Source: Oscillatoria sp. SIO1A7 (GTDB lineage: Bacteria > Cyanobacteriota > Cyanobacteriia > Cyanobacteriales > Laspinemataceae). From it: DNA of 58,292 nucleotides. Location of the stretch: NCBI GenBank assembly GCA_010672965.1, contig JAAHFN010000041.1:1-58292 (forward strand), written 5' to 3'. How positions within the stretch are numbered: position 1 is the stretch's first letter; each line of letters starts with the position of its first letter. The notes below the pieces were generated by a model that was given only the letters and a program-made list of their open reading frames with translations, did not search any database and was not told the origin of the DNA. Made by a program: the position numbers and the translations under genes. This document shows positions 33,881 to 42,001 of the stretch, piece by piece.

Positions 33881-34059
33881 GCTTTGACCCACAAGGATCG
33901 CGCTCGCTTATTATTTCTGCCGCGCTGCAGTTGTAAGGGCCAAGATAATACTTTCTATTGCCAACTTATGACCTGTAATTAAGGAAAAAAGGGGTTAAGG
34001 GTAAACTGGGAATCGTTGAAAATGCAGAGAATAAACCATAAACCATTCTTGATGGACTT

Positions 34060-35028
34060 ATGAACGGCTTATCAACTCTCAACGCAGGGCTCGGGGTTCG
34101 CCAAGGGGAGCCGAAGCCAAAGCGTGCCCTGCTATTGGTCAATCGCCATGCCCGCCAAGCCCAACATTCTGTTTCCAGAGTCGTTCGCGAATTGCGATCG
34201 CTGGGTTTGGAGCTATTCGAGGAATATCCAGAGGGTCCCCTAGACTGGCCCGGTATAATCCGCAGCTACCAAAATCGAGTAGATGTGGCGATCGTGGGGG
34301 GCGGGGATGGAACTTTGAATGGGGCAATAGAGGGTTTGGTAGATACGGGCCTGCCCCTGGGAATCCTGCCCCTGGGAACCGCTAACGACCTAGCTCGCAC
34401 CCTAGGAATACCGCTTTCTCTGCCAGAGGCTTGTCGGGCGATCGCCTTTGGCAACTTGCACTACATCGACCTCGGTTGGGTCAATGGCAAATATTTTTTC
34501 AACGTAGCCAGTTTTGGCTTAAGCGTACAAATCACCGAAAGGCTGAGCAAAGAAGCCAAGCGCCGCTGGGGCGTTTTTGCCTATGCCATCGCAGCCTTAC
34601 AAGCAATGTGGCAAGCACGACCTTTTAGCGCAGAGATTCGCCATCAAGGAGAATCTGTTTCGGTGAAAACCATTCAGATTGCTGTAGGCAACGGGCGCTA
34701 TTACGGCGGCGGCATGACCGTTGCCCACGATGCCACCATTGACGATCGCAGGCTGGATCTATATAGTTTAGAAATCGAACGCTGGTGGCAAGTTATTCCC
34801 TTAATCCCGGCTTTGCGGCAAGGGAGATACAGCCGTACATTTGGAGTTCGCACCCTAGAATGTCAAGAAATAGAAGTTTATACCCGCAGACCCTATCCCA
34901 TCAATACTGATGGAGAAATCACCAGCTATACTCCGGCTCGCTTCCGCGTCATACCCAGTGCTTTAGCCGTTATCATTCCCCAAAAAAGTACAAAACCAGA
35001 AATGCGCTATCGAGGTATTGTGGTTTAA
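34060..35028 (+). CDS. YegS/DagK-type lipid kinase (diacylglycerol kinase catalytic domain)
   Basis: 322 residues. Predicted cytoplasmic or membrane-associated kinase phosphorylating diacylglycerol or a related lipid with ATP. The GGGDGT nucleotide motif is at 80-85 (VAIVGGGDGTLNGAIEGLVD), followed by LGILPLGTANDLARTLGIPL and a C-terminal beta domain with GNGRYYGGGMTVAHDATIDD and INTDGEI. Length and motif order fit the YegS/BmrU/DgkB family. The first ~20 residues vary and the start is not certain. It ends 126 bp before a terminator at 35155. Confidence 0.92.
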   Translation: MNGLSTLNAGLGVRQGEPKPKRALLLVNRHARQAQHSVSRVVRELRSLGLELFEEYPEGPLDWPGIIRSYQNRVDVAIVGGGDGTLNGAIEGLVDTGLPLGILPLGTANDLARTLGIPLSLPEACRAIAFGNLHYIDLGWVNGKYFFNVASFGLSVQITERLSKEAKRRWGVFAYAIAALQAMWQARPFSAEIRHQGESVSVKTIQIAVGNGRYYGGGMTVAHDATIDDRRLDLYSLEIERWWQVIPLIPALRQGRYSRTFGVRTLECQEIEVYTRRPYPINTDGEITSYTPARFRVIPSALAVIIPQKSTKPEMRYRGIVV

Positions 35029-35154
35029 AAAATAATTAATTATCAAAACATTGGCTTAATTAGAGGTTTGAAAATTATAGTAATGAAAATAATTTTAAAT
35101 TTGTAAATAGTCTTAGACAATTTACAAGCTTAGAATGGGCTTGCCAAAAGTCCC

Positions 35155-35184
35155 AAAAACCGGAGCCATAACCCCGGTTTTTTT
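35155..35184 (+). terminator. Rho-independent terminator after the lipid kinase
   Basis: AAAAACCGG and CCGGTTTTT form a 9-bp stem with a 10-nt loop and T tail (35174-35184). An additional hairpin TTGTAAAT/ATTTACAA lies at 35101-35127. Confidence 0.8.
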
Positions 35185-35220
35185 GAGCAAACCGGGTTTC
35201 TAGTATTCTGTCTTGACAGA

Positions 35221-35272
35221 ATTGGGCATTGGGCATTGGGCATTGGGCATTGGGTATTGGGTATTGGGCATC
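35221..35272. repeat. GGGCATT heptamer tandem array
   Basis: Seven tandem units of TTGGGCA/TTGGGTA type. The rest of 35029-36244 holds AAACCCGGTTTTT palindromes (35190, 35500, 35590, 35945, 36025), many next to GGCGAAGGTATTGTTGAA, and no gene. Confidence 0.75.
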
Positions 35273-35823
35273 AGAAAAAATTCCTCAACTATTCAAAACT
35301 GCCTTGACAGACTACTAGCTAGTGCTTTGGCAAAGCTAAGATTATTTGTAAATGTAGGGAAGGTTTGAACGGAGTGAAACCAAACTATACCAATCGTTTC
35401 GCCCTTGTTTCGCTCCGTTCAACCCTTCCCTACAATTTTAAGGCAGACAGTCCACTAGAGAGCGCGACAAAAATCGGAGCCCGGAGCCAGAAACCCGGAG
35501 CCAGAAACCCGGTTTTTTGAGCAACCCGGGGTTCTAGAGAGCGCGACAAAAATCGGAGCCCGGAGCCAGAAGCCCGGAGCCAGAAACCCGGTTTTTTGAA
35601 AAATACCTTCGCCAAAAGACAAAAATCCCTTAGGGAGCATTTCAATTTCGTATCTAGCCGCCTAACGCCTATAGGCGTAAGCCCCGCCTCCGCTCGCGGC
35701 TGGCGCGGCTACACAAAACTCTCGCCCTCCGGGCTGTCCCGTTACAAAAGTGAAATGCTCCCAATCCCTTATTTGTAAAGAGCGGCTCGGGAGCGAAACC
35801 TAAAAATGCCTGTTCGTCGGCCG

Positions 35824-35919
35824 ACGCAAGATCCCCCCAACCCCCCGATAAGAAGGGGGGCTAAGCTCTAAATCTCTCTTAAGCCCCCCTTCTTAAGGGG
35901 GTTTGGGGGGATCTTGCGT
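35824..35919. mobile_element. Palindromic element, family F (ACGCAAGATCCCCCCAAC ends)
   Basis: ACGCAAGATCCCCCCAACCC at the left and GTTTGGGGGGATCTTGCGT at the right, with a second inner inverted pair GAAGGGGGGCTAAG / AAGCCCCCCTTC. A related, larger copy is at 39813-39980. Confidence 0.75.
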
Positions 35920-36109
35920 TGGTAAAAATGGCGAAGGTATTGTTGAAAAAACCGGGTTTATTAGCGAAACCCAACCTACGAATCAAGACATTTTTTGACT
36001 TTGGCGAAGGTATTGTTGAACAACCCGGGTTTCTTAGATATCGCCAGATCGCAGTCTCAATAATTACTCAAATCTCAAGGATACTCTCTCTAATCTTAAT
36101 TCTCGACTT

Positions 36110-36241
36110 ATGTCAAATCCGGTTAAACAGTTACAATACCTGTAGGGCTTCGCCGGGAGCGCCCCGCCCGCGAGACCAACCGGGGCGCTCCCGGGGGCAG
36201 CGCCCCTACAAGATTTATGAGTAATTAACCGGATTTGATAT
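36110..36241. mobile_element. MITE-like element, family A, ending at the antiporter start codon
   Basis: ATGTCAAATCCGGTTAAACA at the left and TTAACCGGATTTGATAT at the right, with GGGAGCGCCCCGCC and GGGGCGCTCCCGGG inside. Its right end is 3 bp before the ATG at 36245. Confidence 0.85.
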
Positions 36242-36244
36242 TAT

Positions 36245-38377
36245 ATGGAACAAATTTTAGAAGTCCTGCAAAACAACAGTATTTTTACCTTTACCATCCT
36301 GCTGGCGGTCATCTTAACCATTCCTCCCCTATTCGAGCGGTTGCGACTGCCCGGATTGGTGGGGCTCTTGGTAGCGGGAGTGGTACTCGGTCCGAACGTC
36401 TTAAAGTTTCTCAACCCCGACTCCGAGATTCTGAAGCTATTTTCGGATATTGGCAAAATTTATCTAATGTTCGTGGCCGGGTTAGAAATAGATCTCGAAG
36501 AGTTCCGCAAAAAGAAAAATCGCTCCCTCGGCTTTGGCATTGCTACTTTCTTGCTGCCGCTGATTATCGGCACTTTAGTCGGGCGAATCTTTGGCTTGGG
36601 TTGGAATGCTGCTATTCTGACCGGTTCCCTGCTTGCTTCTCACACTCTCTTGGGTTATCCCATTGTCAATCGGTTAGGGGTGGTTGCTAATGAAGCAGTC
36701 ACCGTCACCATTGGCGCAACTATTTTTACTGACATCGCAGCGCTTCTAGTTTTAGCGATTTGCGTGGCGATCGCTGACGGAGAATTTTCTGCCCTTAGTC
36801 TGGCGACCCAGTTGGTAACTCTGGCCATCTACTCCGCCGCCGTCTTGTTTGGTCTGGACTGGGCGGGTAAAAAATATTTCGAGCGAACTGGCGATGAGGA
36901 AAGCAACCAATTTTTGTTTATTTTATCGGCAGTATTGATGGCGTCGGTAGGAGCGCAGGTAATTAACGTGGATAAAATTGTCGGCGCTTTCCTTGCCGGT
37001 CTTGCGGTCAATGACGTTGTAGGGCGCGGGCCAATAGAAGAAAAGGTGGAGTTTGTCGGTTCTACTCTATTTATTCCCTTTTTCTTTGTGGGCATGGGTT
37101 TGCTTCTGGATATCCCTGCATTTGTGAAAACGATTACTTCGGAGTTAGGGCTGACTTTAGCGATTGTCGGAGGACTGATTGGCAGCAAATTCCTGGCAGC
37201 ATCGGTTGCCAAGTTGCTCTATCGCTATAGCTGGGATGAGACCCTAACAATGTGGTCTCTGTCTCTACCGCAGGTGGCCGCAACTCTGGCAGCAGCTTTG
37301 GCTGGCAAAAATTCGGGGCTTTTGCCAGAGTCGGTTTTTAATACGGTTATCGTCTTGATGCTGGTGACTTCTATTCTCGGTCCGGTATTAACGGCAAGAT
37401 TTGGTAGCAGGCTGCCGATACCGAAGACACTGACAGAACCGGACTCGAAAAAATTGGCAATAGAACCGGAAATGCTGCTAGGAGGCGTTAGCGTAGCGTC
37501 CCCGCAAGGGAATAGCCCAGAGTCTCCCCAAGGAAATCGCGATTTTGGCGGCAAAAGAAGCCATCCTTTTACAGTAGTAGTGCCGGTTTACAATCCTTAT
37601 ACAGAGCGATATTTGGTGGAGATGGCCGCTTTGCTGGCTCGCCACGAATCCGGTCGAATAGTACCTTTATCGGTAGCCAGGGCTCACGTTCATATGGACG
37701 AACCGAATCTGGCGCTGGCTCTAAAGTATAGTAAGCAATGCCTCGATCGCGCTTTGGATATTGCCCAAGAGTTTCAAGTCGAAGCAGACTCGAAAGTCAG
37801 GATTGACGATGATGTTGCTTCGGGCATCAGCCGCACCGCTCGCGAACAAAATGCCAACTTAATTGTTATGGGCTGGAGCGAGAATACTGGCTTTCGGGCT
37901 CGCTTGCTTGGCAACATAACTAATAATGTGTTCTGGTCTTCTCACTGTCCTGTAGCCGTGATGCGCCTGCTGGACGATCCAATTAATTTTCATACAATTC
38001 TGGTTCCGATTAAAAACTTGCAGTTTAGGGCAGTGCGGACTATTCGCTTTGCTCAACTGTTTGCGGATACCAATCAGGCGTCGGTGACTTTCTTGCATGT
38101 CTGCGATCGCCACACACCCGAGGAACAAGTAGAGCAGTTCCAGTCGGATTTATCCAAAATTATCGAGCTAGGACCAAAGGTCACTTCCCAGATAAAAACT
38201 ATTCCCCATGAAGACCCAGCTCGGATTATTATCCAAGCAGCCCAATCATTTGACTTGGTAGTTTTGCGCTCTATCCGCTATCGCACTTCTGGCGGTCTAG
38301 CGGTCAGCCATGTCACCACCAGTTGCGTAGAAGAGCTGACCTGCTCTCTAGTTTTATTTGGAGAACCGCACTCTTAG
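36245..38377 (+). CDS. CPA2-family cation/proton antiporter with two C-terminal USP-like domains
   Basis: 710 residues. Residues ~1-385 hold 12-13 membrane helices of the KefB/NapA type (LPGLVGLLVAGVVLGPNVLK, MFVAGLEIDLEEF, TIFTDIAALLVLAICVA, FVGMGLLLDIPAFV), so it exchanges Na+ or K+ for H+ at a membrane. Residues ~435-575 and ~585-710 resemble universal-stress domains (NANLIVMGWSENTGFRARLL, then VLRSIRYRTSGGL), likely binding a nucleotide and regulating transport. The linker (about 410-430) contains a repeat-derived stretch GGVSVASPQGNSPESPQGN. There is no Shine-Dalgarno: a family A element ends 3 bp before the ATG, and no later Met precedes TM1. Confidence 0.9.
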   Translation: MEQILEVLQNNSIFTFTILLAVILTIPPLFERLRLPGLVGLLVAGVVLGPNVLKFLNPDSEILKLFSDIGKIYLMFVAGLEIDLEEFRKKKNRSLGFGIATFLLPLIIGTLVGRIFGLGWNAAILTGSLLASHTLLGYPIVNRLGVVANEAVTVTIGATIFTDIAALLVLAICVAIADGEFSALSLATQLVTLAIYSAAVLFGLDWAGKKYFERTGDEESNQFLFILSAVLMASVGAQVINVDKIVGAFLAGLAVNDVVGRGPIEEKVEFVGSTLFIPFFFVGMGLLLDIPAFVKTITSELGLTLAIVGGLIGSKFLAASVAKLLYRYSWDETLTMWSLSLPQVAATLAAALAGKNSGLLPESVFNTVIVLMLVTSILGPVLTARFGSRLPIPKTLTEPDSKKLAIEPEMLLGGVSVASPQGNSPESPQGNRDFGGKRSHPFTVVVPVYNPYTERYLVEMAALLARHESGRIVPLSVARAHVHMDEPNLALALKYSKQCLDRALDIAQEFQVEADSKVRIDDDVASGISRTAREQNANLIVMGWSENTGFRARLLGNITNNVFWSSHCPVAVMRLLDDPINFHTILVPIKNLQFRAVRTIRFAQLFADTNQASVTFLHVCDRHTPEEQVEQFQSDLSKIIELGPKVTSQIKTIPHEDPARIIIQAAQSFDLVVLRSIRYRTSGGLAVSHVTTSCVEELTCSLVLFGEPHS

Positions 38378-38378
38378 T

Positions 38379-38455
38379 TGGGGTGTGGGGTGTAGGGTGT
38401 GGGGTGTGGGGTGTAGGGTGTGGGGTGTGGGGTGTGGGGTTTGGGGTGTGGGGTT
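38379..38455. repeat. GTGTGGG(G/GT) tandem array after the antiporter
   Basis: Tandem GTGTGGG and GTGTAGG units start right after the stop codon, followed to about 38580 by four AAACCGGGTTTCTATT palindromic units. Confidence 0.8.
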
Positions 38456-38647
38456 TCTATTTGTCGGGAGAAACCGGGTTTCTATTCGCCTACGGTGTGG
38501 GGTGTGGGGTTAGAAACCCGGTTTTTTCAAAAAACCGGGTTTCTATTTGTTGGGAGAAACCGGGTTTCTATTTGTTGGCTTGGTGCCTCAAGCCAACCTA
38601 AAAATCTAAATGGGGTTATAATCAGATTGGTATTAGAAGCCCGGGTT

Positions 38648-38793
38648 ATATCATGTCGGCTTGAATGCAAAAAAAGTAAAGTCCTGCGTAGGACGGGCGT
38701 CCCGCCTGTCCTAAAGAGCCCAAGCGGACAGGCGGGACGCCCGTCCTACGGGAGATTATAATTTTTATGTGGGTATTTAACCGGGTTTGATAT
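38648..38793. mobile_element. MITE-like element, family A, with CGTAGGACGGGCG hairpin
   Basis: ATATCATGTCGGCTTGAATG at the left and TTTAACCGGGTTTGATAT at the right. The interior hairpin GCGTAGGACGGGCGTCCCGC pairs with its downstream complement, as in the element at 3244-3478. Confidence 0.7.
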
Positions 38794-38864
38794 TTTTAAA
38801 GAAACCGGGCTTCTAAGGATTGCTATAAATTCAGAAAAAACATTTGCATTCGGGAGGTTCCAAT

Positions 38865-39677
38865 ATGCCGTCTCCATTTCCGGGAATGGATCCGTACTTA
38901 GAAAATAGCGAATTATGGCCAGAAGTCCATCATCGCTTAATTACCGCTTTGGCCGATTCCATAACGCCCCTGATTCCAGAGCAGTATCGAGTTGCTATTG
39001 AAAAGCGAACTTATTTAAGCGAGCCAGAAAATTCGGTTGTGGTGGGTATTCCCGACGTAGCGGTATCTTCGCCGAGCAGATCGACTAGCACTGAGCGATC
39101 GCCCCTTACCGTAGAGGCTCGCCGGACTGGGGTGGCGACGGCGAGTCGGACAGAACCAATCAACGTAACTATGCCGATGCCCGCCCGAGTGCGAGAAAGC
39201 TATTTGGAAATTAGAGAAGTAGCGACGGGATATGTAATAACTGCGATCGAAGTTTTGTCCCCGACCAATAAACGTTCTGGAGAAGGAAGGCAGGCATACG
39301 AACGGAAGCGACAGCAAATCTTGGCAAGCGTCACGCATCTGGTCGAGATTGACTTGCTTAGAGGTGGATTGCCCATGACCGTTTTGGGTGAAATACCAAA
39401 GAGCGATTATAGAATTTTGGTCAGTCGAGAAGACCGACGCCCTCAAGCTCAGTTGTATGCTTTTTCTGTCCGGGAGAGCATTCCTTCTTTTCCTTTACCA
39501 TTGCGATCGGGCGATACGGAGCCCCGGGTAGAATTGCAAGTTCTATTAAATGAAGTTTACGAGCGAGCTAGATATAACCTGGCTGTCAACTACGCCAAGC
39601 CTCCAGTACCACCTTTAAAAATAAAGGACAGGGATTGGGCAGATAAGCTGTTGGGAGATTTTAAGTTCTTAGCTTGA
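38865..39677 (+). CDS. DUF4058 family protein
   Basis: 270 residues from ATG 38865, which has GGGAGG 8 bp upstream and the family's usual start MPSPFPGMDPYLENSELWPE. Other conserved parts are YLEIREVATGYVITAIEVLS, PTNKRSGEGRQAYERKRQQI and EIDLLRGGLPM. The family is common in cyanobacteria and planctomycetes. The conserved acidic and Lys residues in EIREV, AIEVLSPTNK and EIDLLRGG recall PD-(D/E)XK nuclease-like cores, but that link is only my inference. Monocistronic; function unknown. Confidence 0.9.
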   Translation: MPSPFPGMDPYLENSELWPEVHHRLITALADSITPLIPEQYRVAIEKRTYLSEPENSVVVGIPDVAVSSPSRSTSTERSPLTVEARRTGVATASRTEPINVTMPMPARVRESYLEIREVATGYVITAIEVLSPTNKRSGEGRQAYERKRQQILASVTHLVEIDLLRGGLPMTVLGEIPKSDYRILVSREDRRPQAQLYAFSVRESIPSFPLPLRSGDTEPRVELQVLLNEVYERARYNLAVNYAKPPVPPLKIKDRDWADKLLGDFKFLA

Positions 39678-39812
39678 GTTCTAAAAAAGCCAGCCAGCAA
39701 GCGGTGATAGCAGGATTGAATAGAGAAGGGTAAATTTCCAGAAAGCAAGAAGACAAGAAACCAAGAAGCCCGGTTTCTTTAACAATACCTTCGCCATTTA
39801 CCTGTAGGCTCC

Positions 39813-39980
39813 GATCCCCCCAACCCCCTTTAAAAAGGGGGGCTCATTGGGGAGTGGGGAGAGGGGGGAGAGGGGGGAGAATTTTTTCCAGTTCTTCCCA
39901 CCCCTCCCACCCAACCCTTCCCTTCCCCATCTCTCTTGGAGCCCCCCTTTTAAGCTTTTTAAGGGGGGTTTGGGGGGATC
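39813..39980. mobile_element. Palindromic element, family F, larger copy
   Basis: GATCCCCCCAACCCCCTTTA at the left and GGGGGTTTGGGGGGATC at the right, with AGGGGGGCTC / GAGCCCCCCT inside. The centre holds a GGGAGAGGGG low-complexity insert (39850-39885). Confidence 0.7.
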
Positions 39981-40016
39981 TGGCGTTGGGAAAAGATCGG
40001 ATATTTGTTGGCTTAT

Positions 40017-40182
40017 ACCGTTTCTGTATGAAGATGCAACAAATTCGCCGTTCGGGCGCTCGCGCTTCGTTGCCCAGTCCGTTAGCGGGCTATGCCCCAG
40101 AGGGCAGGCTGTCGCCAACGACAAGCGAGCGCCCGAACGGTGGATAAGGTCGCTATTCGTTGCATCTTCATACAGAATTGGG
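40017..40182. mobile_element. Inverted-repeat element, family G, long copy
   Basis: TTTCTGTATGAAGATGCAAC at the left and TTGCATCTTCATACAGAATTGG (22 bases) at the right, with CGCCGTTCGGGCGCTCGC inside and its complement GCGAGCGCCCGAACGG. A short copy is at 3360-3439. Confidence 0.7.
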
Positions 40183-40419
40183 CTTACTCGCACGAGTTGG
40201 CTGCGCCAACATCCCAGAGCCGCTCTCTACGAGATTGCTCTTCGGGCACGCTATGCGCGATCGCGCAGCCTACGCCAACGCGATCGCTCTGATTTTTGAT
40301 TTTGGCAAAGGTTTACAACTGGTATCCAAGGGAGCGCGATCTGAGACCTCTGATAAGTTAAAACCTAAAAAAAAATTAGTTATTTTCCGTTCAAAGTTTA
40401 GACTGTTTTGCCTTGCCGC

Positions 40420-40522
40420 TATATGGCACTACCGATTAAGGTTTTTGACAGGAATCAAAATGCAAAGAGTGCGTATGGCAGGACTTTTGCTGACTGCTGA
40501 CAGCTAATCGCTTACTGCTATA
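40420..40522. mobile_element. MITE-like element, family B
   Basis: TATATGGCACTACCGATTAA at the left and CGCTTACTGCTATA at the right; TTTTTGACAGGAATCAAAAT replaces the usual TTTGACAGTTACAAAT block. Confidence 0.7.
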
Positions 40523-40633
40523 GTTCTTCGCTCCGCGCTCTATCGCGTGCCGATCGCCGACCCCAAAAGAGCGTACAGAAGAGCGTAGTGCAGAAATAAT
40601 CTACCAGCTCTCTTGTGGCCGGGAGGCCGGGAG

Positions 40634-40685
40634 CCCAGTCCAAAGGAATGCGCGAATTTTGAATGAGAGAATTCCGCACAGCGGC
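40634..40685. repeat. Dispersed repeat J, copy 2 (inverted)
   Basis: AGTCCAAAGGAATGCGCG and TGAATGAGAGAATTCCGC are the reverse complement of the repeat at 33821-33880. Confidence 0.65.
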
Positions 40686-40794
40686 GTTTGGGGCCTATTG
40701 ACCTCCGTCGGCATCCGAGCGCATCCAAAGCAAGTCGTTGTAGAATCTACAAAAAGCTTGGAGGTGCTACCCCTAGTTTCCTCGGGGCGTGCAA

Positions 40795-40880
40795 ATAGCC
40801 GCGTTAGTACGTCGCGCTTCGATCGCGACGCGCATTCGCGTGCGAGCGCGTGCGTGCGACCGCGTGCGAACGCGGAAGCA
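40795..40880. other. GC-alternating stretch with Z-DNA-like composition
   Basis: Dense CGCG, GCGTGCG and TGCGTGCG runs (for example GCGAGCGCGTGCGTGCGA) give long purine-pyrimidine alternation unlike the rest of the window. No convincing ORF; it precedes the candidate ncRNA. Confidence 0.35.
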
Positions 40881-40959
40881 AACGGCTCTGTGCGACGATC
40901 GCTCAAACCGCCGCCGGACTCCCCGACTTCTAGGCTAATTAAGGCCAGTGGTGAAAACT

Positions 40960-41213
40960 AGGGTGAATTTCTCCCAAGGGAACCCACCCGCTGCCGCTTT
41001 GCCGACTATCAGCGGTATTTTTGGGCGGGCTTCCCACCAGGCGCTGCTATTGGAGTAAGCCAATGGACCATTTGCCCAGAGTCCAAGGCTTACCCCGCCG
41101 CAGGCTGGGTTTTTGAGGGAGAAATTTTTTGAATGAAAACACCTCCTCGTTTACAGTTGTTTTTCCGATTTAGCAAAGGGTCGCGGCTGGCCGTGGCCCC
41201 TTTTTTTGCCCCT
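40960..41213 (+). ncRNA. Candidate structured ncRNA, 6S-like, with terminator
   Basis: AATTTCTCCC (40966-40975) pairs perfectly with GGGAGAAATT (41117-41126). Inside, AACCCA/TGGGTT, CTGC/GCAG, GGCGGG/CCCGCC and GTAAGCC/GGCTTAC (41055-41061 with 41087-41093), capped by GGAC/GTCC, build a rod with a large asymmetric central loop of about 160 nt in all. An alternative fold makes a local hairpin from GGGAACCCACCC to GGGCGGGCTTCCC. Size and rod shape resemble 6S RNA, the RNA polymerase regulator. Downstream, an unpaired CACCTCCT (41140-41147) equals the anti-Shine-Dalgarno core. A strong terminator ends the unit. No ORF lies in it. The 5' end is uncertain. Confidence 0.5.
41175..41207 (+). terminator. 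Strong rho-independent terminator of the candidate ncRNA
   Basis: AAAGGGTCGCGGC pairs with GCCGTGGCCCCTTT (G-U pairs included) around a TG loop and is followed by seven to eight T. Confidence 0.85.
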
Positions 41214-41309
41214 CTTTGAGGCTATAAACCCATAGTAGCACAGTTTTTCTAGAATTTCAACCTTCGAGGCATTTTCTGAAATTTCAGAAATTTCTGCACC
41301 TTCTGCACT

Positions 41310-41418
41310 TATAGCAGTAAGCGGTCAGCTCTGAGCATTCAGCAGTCAGCTAAAGTCCTGCGATTCTTCGCAATAGAGACATTTGTAACTGTCAAACACC
41401 TTAATCGGTAATGCTATA
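41310..41418. mobile_element. MITE-like element, family B, inverted copy
   Basis: TATAGCAGTAAGCGGTCAGC at the left and CCTTAATCGGTAATGCTATA at the right; shares TTTGTAACTGTCAAACACC with the copy at 18066-18176. Confidence 0.8.
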
Positions 41419-41444
41419 TATATATAGCGAAGGGTAACGTATCC

Positions 41445-41596
41445 TATAGCGGTTCTCAAATTGATGTAAGGTTTTTGGGGCCCGCGCATCCCACTAGGGA
41501 AATTACTGTTATACAGCAAAGATGGTCTTGGGGATGCTGTCGCCCCTACGTTTCTAGGGTCCTATCGTTTATTACACTTATTTGAGAAACGCTATA
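41445..41596. mobile_element. MITE-like element, family C, copy 3
   Basis: TATAGCGGTTCTCAAATTGA at the left, TTATTTGAGAAACGCTATA at the right, with GGGGATGCTGTCGCCCCTAC inside as in 4068-4219. It ends about 400 bp before the kinase gene. The interval 41597-42001 holds no recognised feature. Confidence 0.75.
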
Positions 41597-42001
41597 GACT
41601 AGCCCCTCTCAACCCGGACGCCCAAATCGAAGACGACACCCGCGATATTCAGGTCCCGTCAGGTTGGCCGTCACCCCCGATCGAAGATGTTTGCGGCCTG
41701 GAAATTAAAAGGATCGACAAGATTAACCTCCCGATAGCGCAATTCCTAATGCGTAGTTTGTTCTAGTCGTTGATAAAGCTCAAAGGACAGGCCAAATGCT
41801 GGTGGCCTCGCAGGCGGATCGGTAGGCCAATTCTCGACTGGCGACCTACCCGGCCCAGCTCGGGATGGCATTCTCGACCCATGCTGGGAGACCCGAGCGC
41901 CGTCCTATTGCTGGCGAGAGTAAGATTTGCTGGCAGAGCATTTTCTGGAACGGGCTTGTTGGCAATCTCGTCTGTGGCCCAAGTGATTTGGAAGTTAACC
42001 T

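Noticed and set aside
33742..33936. 64-residue plus-strand frame
   Set aside because: It runs through an inverted repeat and dispersed repeat J, which also occurs without a frame at 40634-40685.
40540..40961. Arg-rich frames in the GC-alternating stretch
   Set aside because: Composition follows the CGCG-rich DNA; the frames overlap repeat J and show no domain.
40960..41213. RNase P RNA or tmRNA as identity of the structured RNA
   Set aside because: The RNase P core GAGGAAAGTCC and the tmRNA tag sequence or 3' acceptor end are absent.
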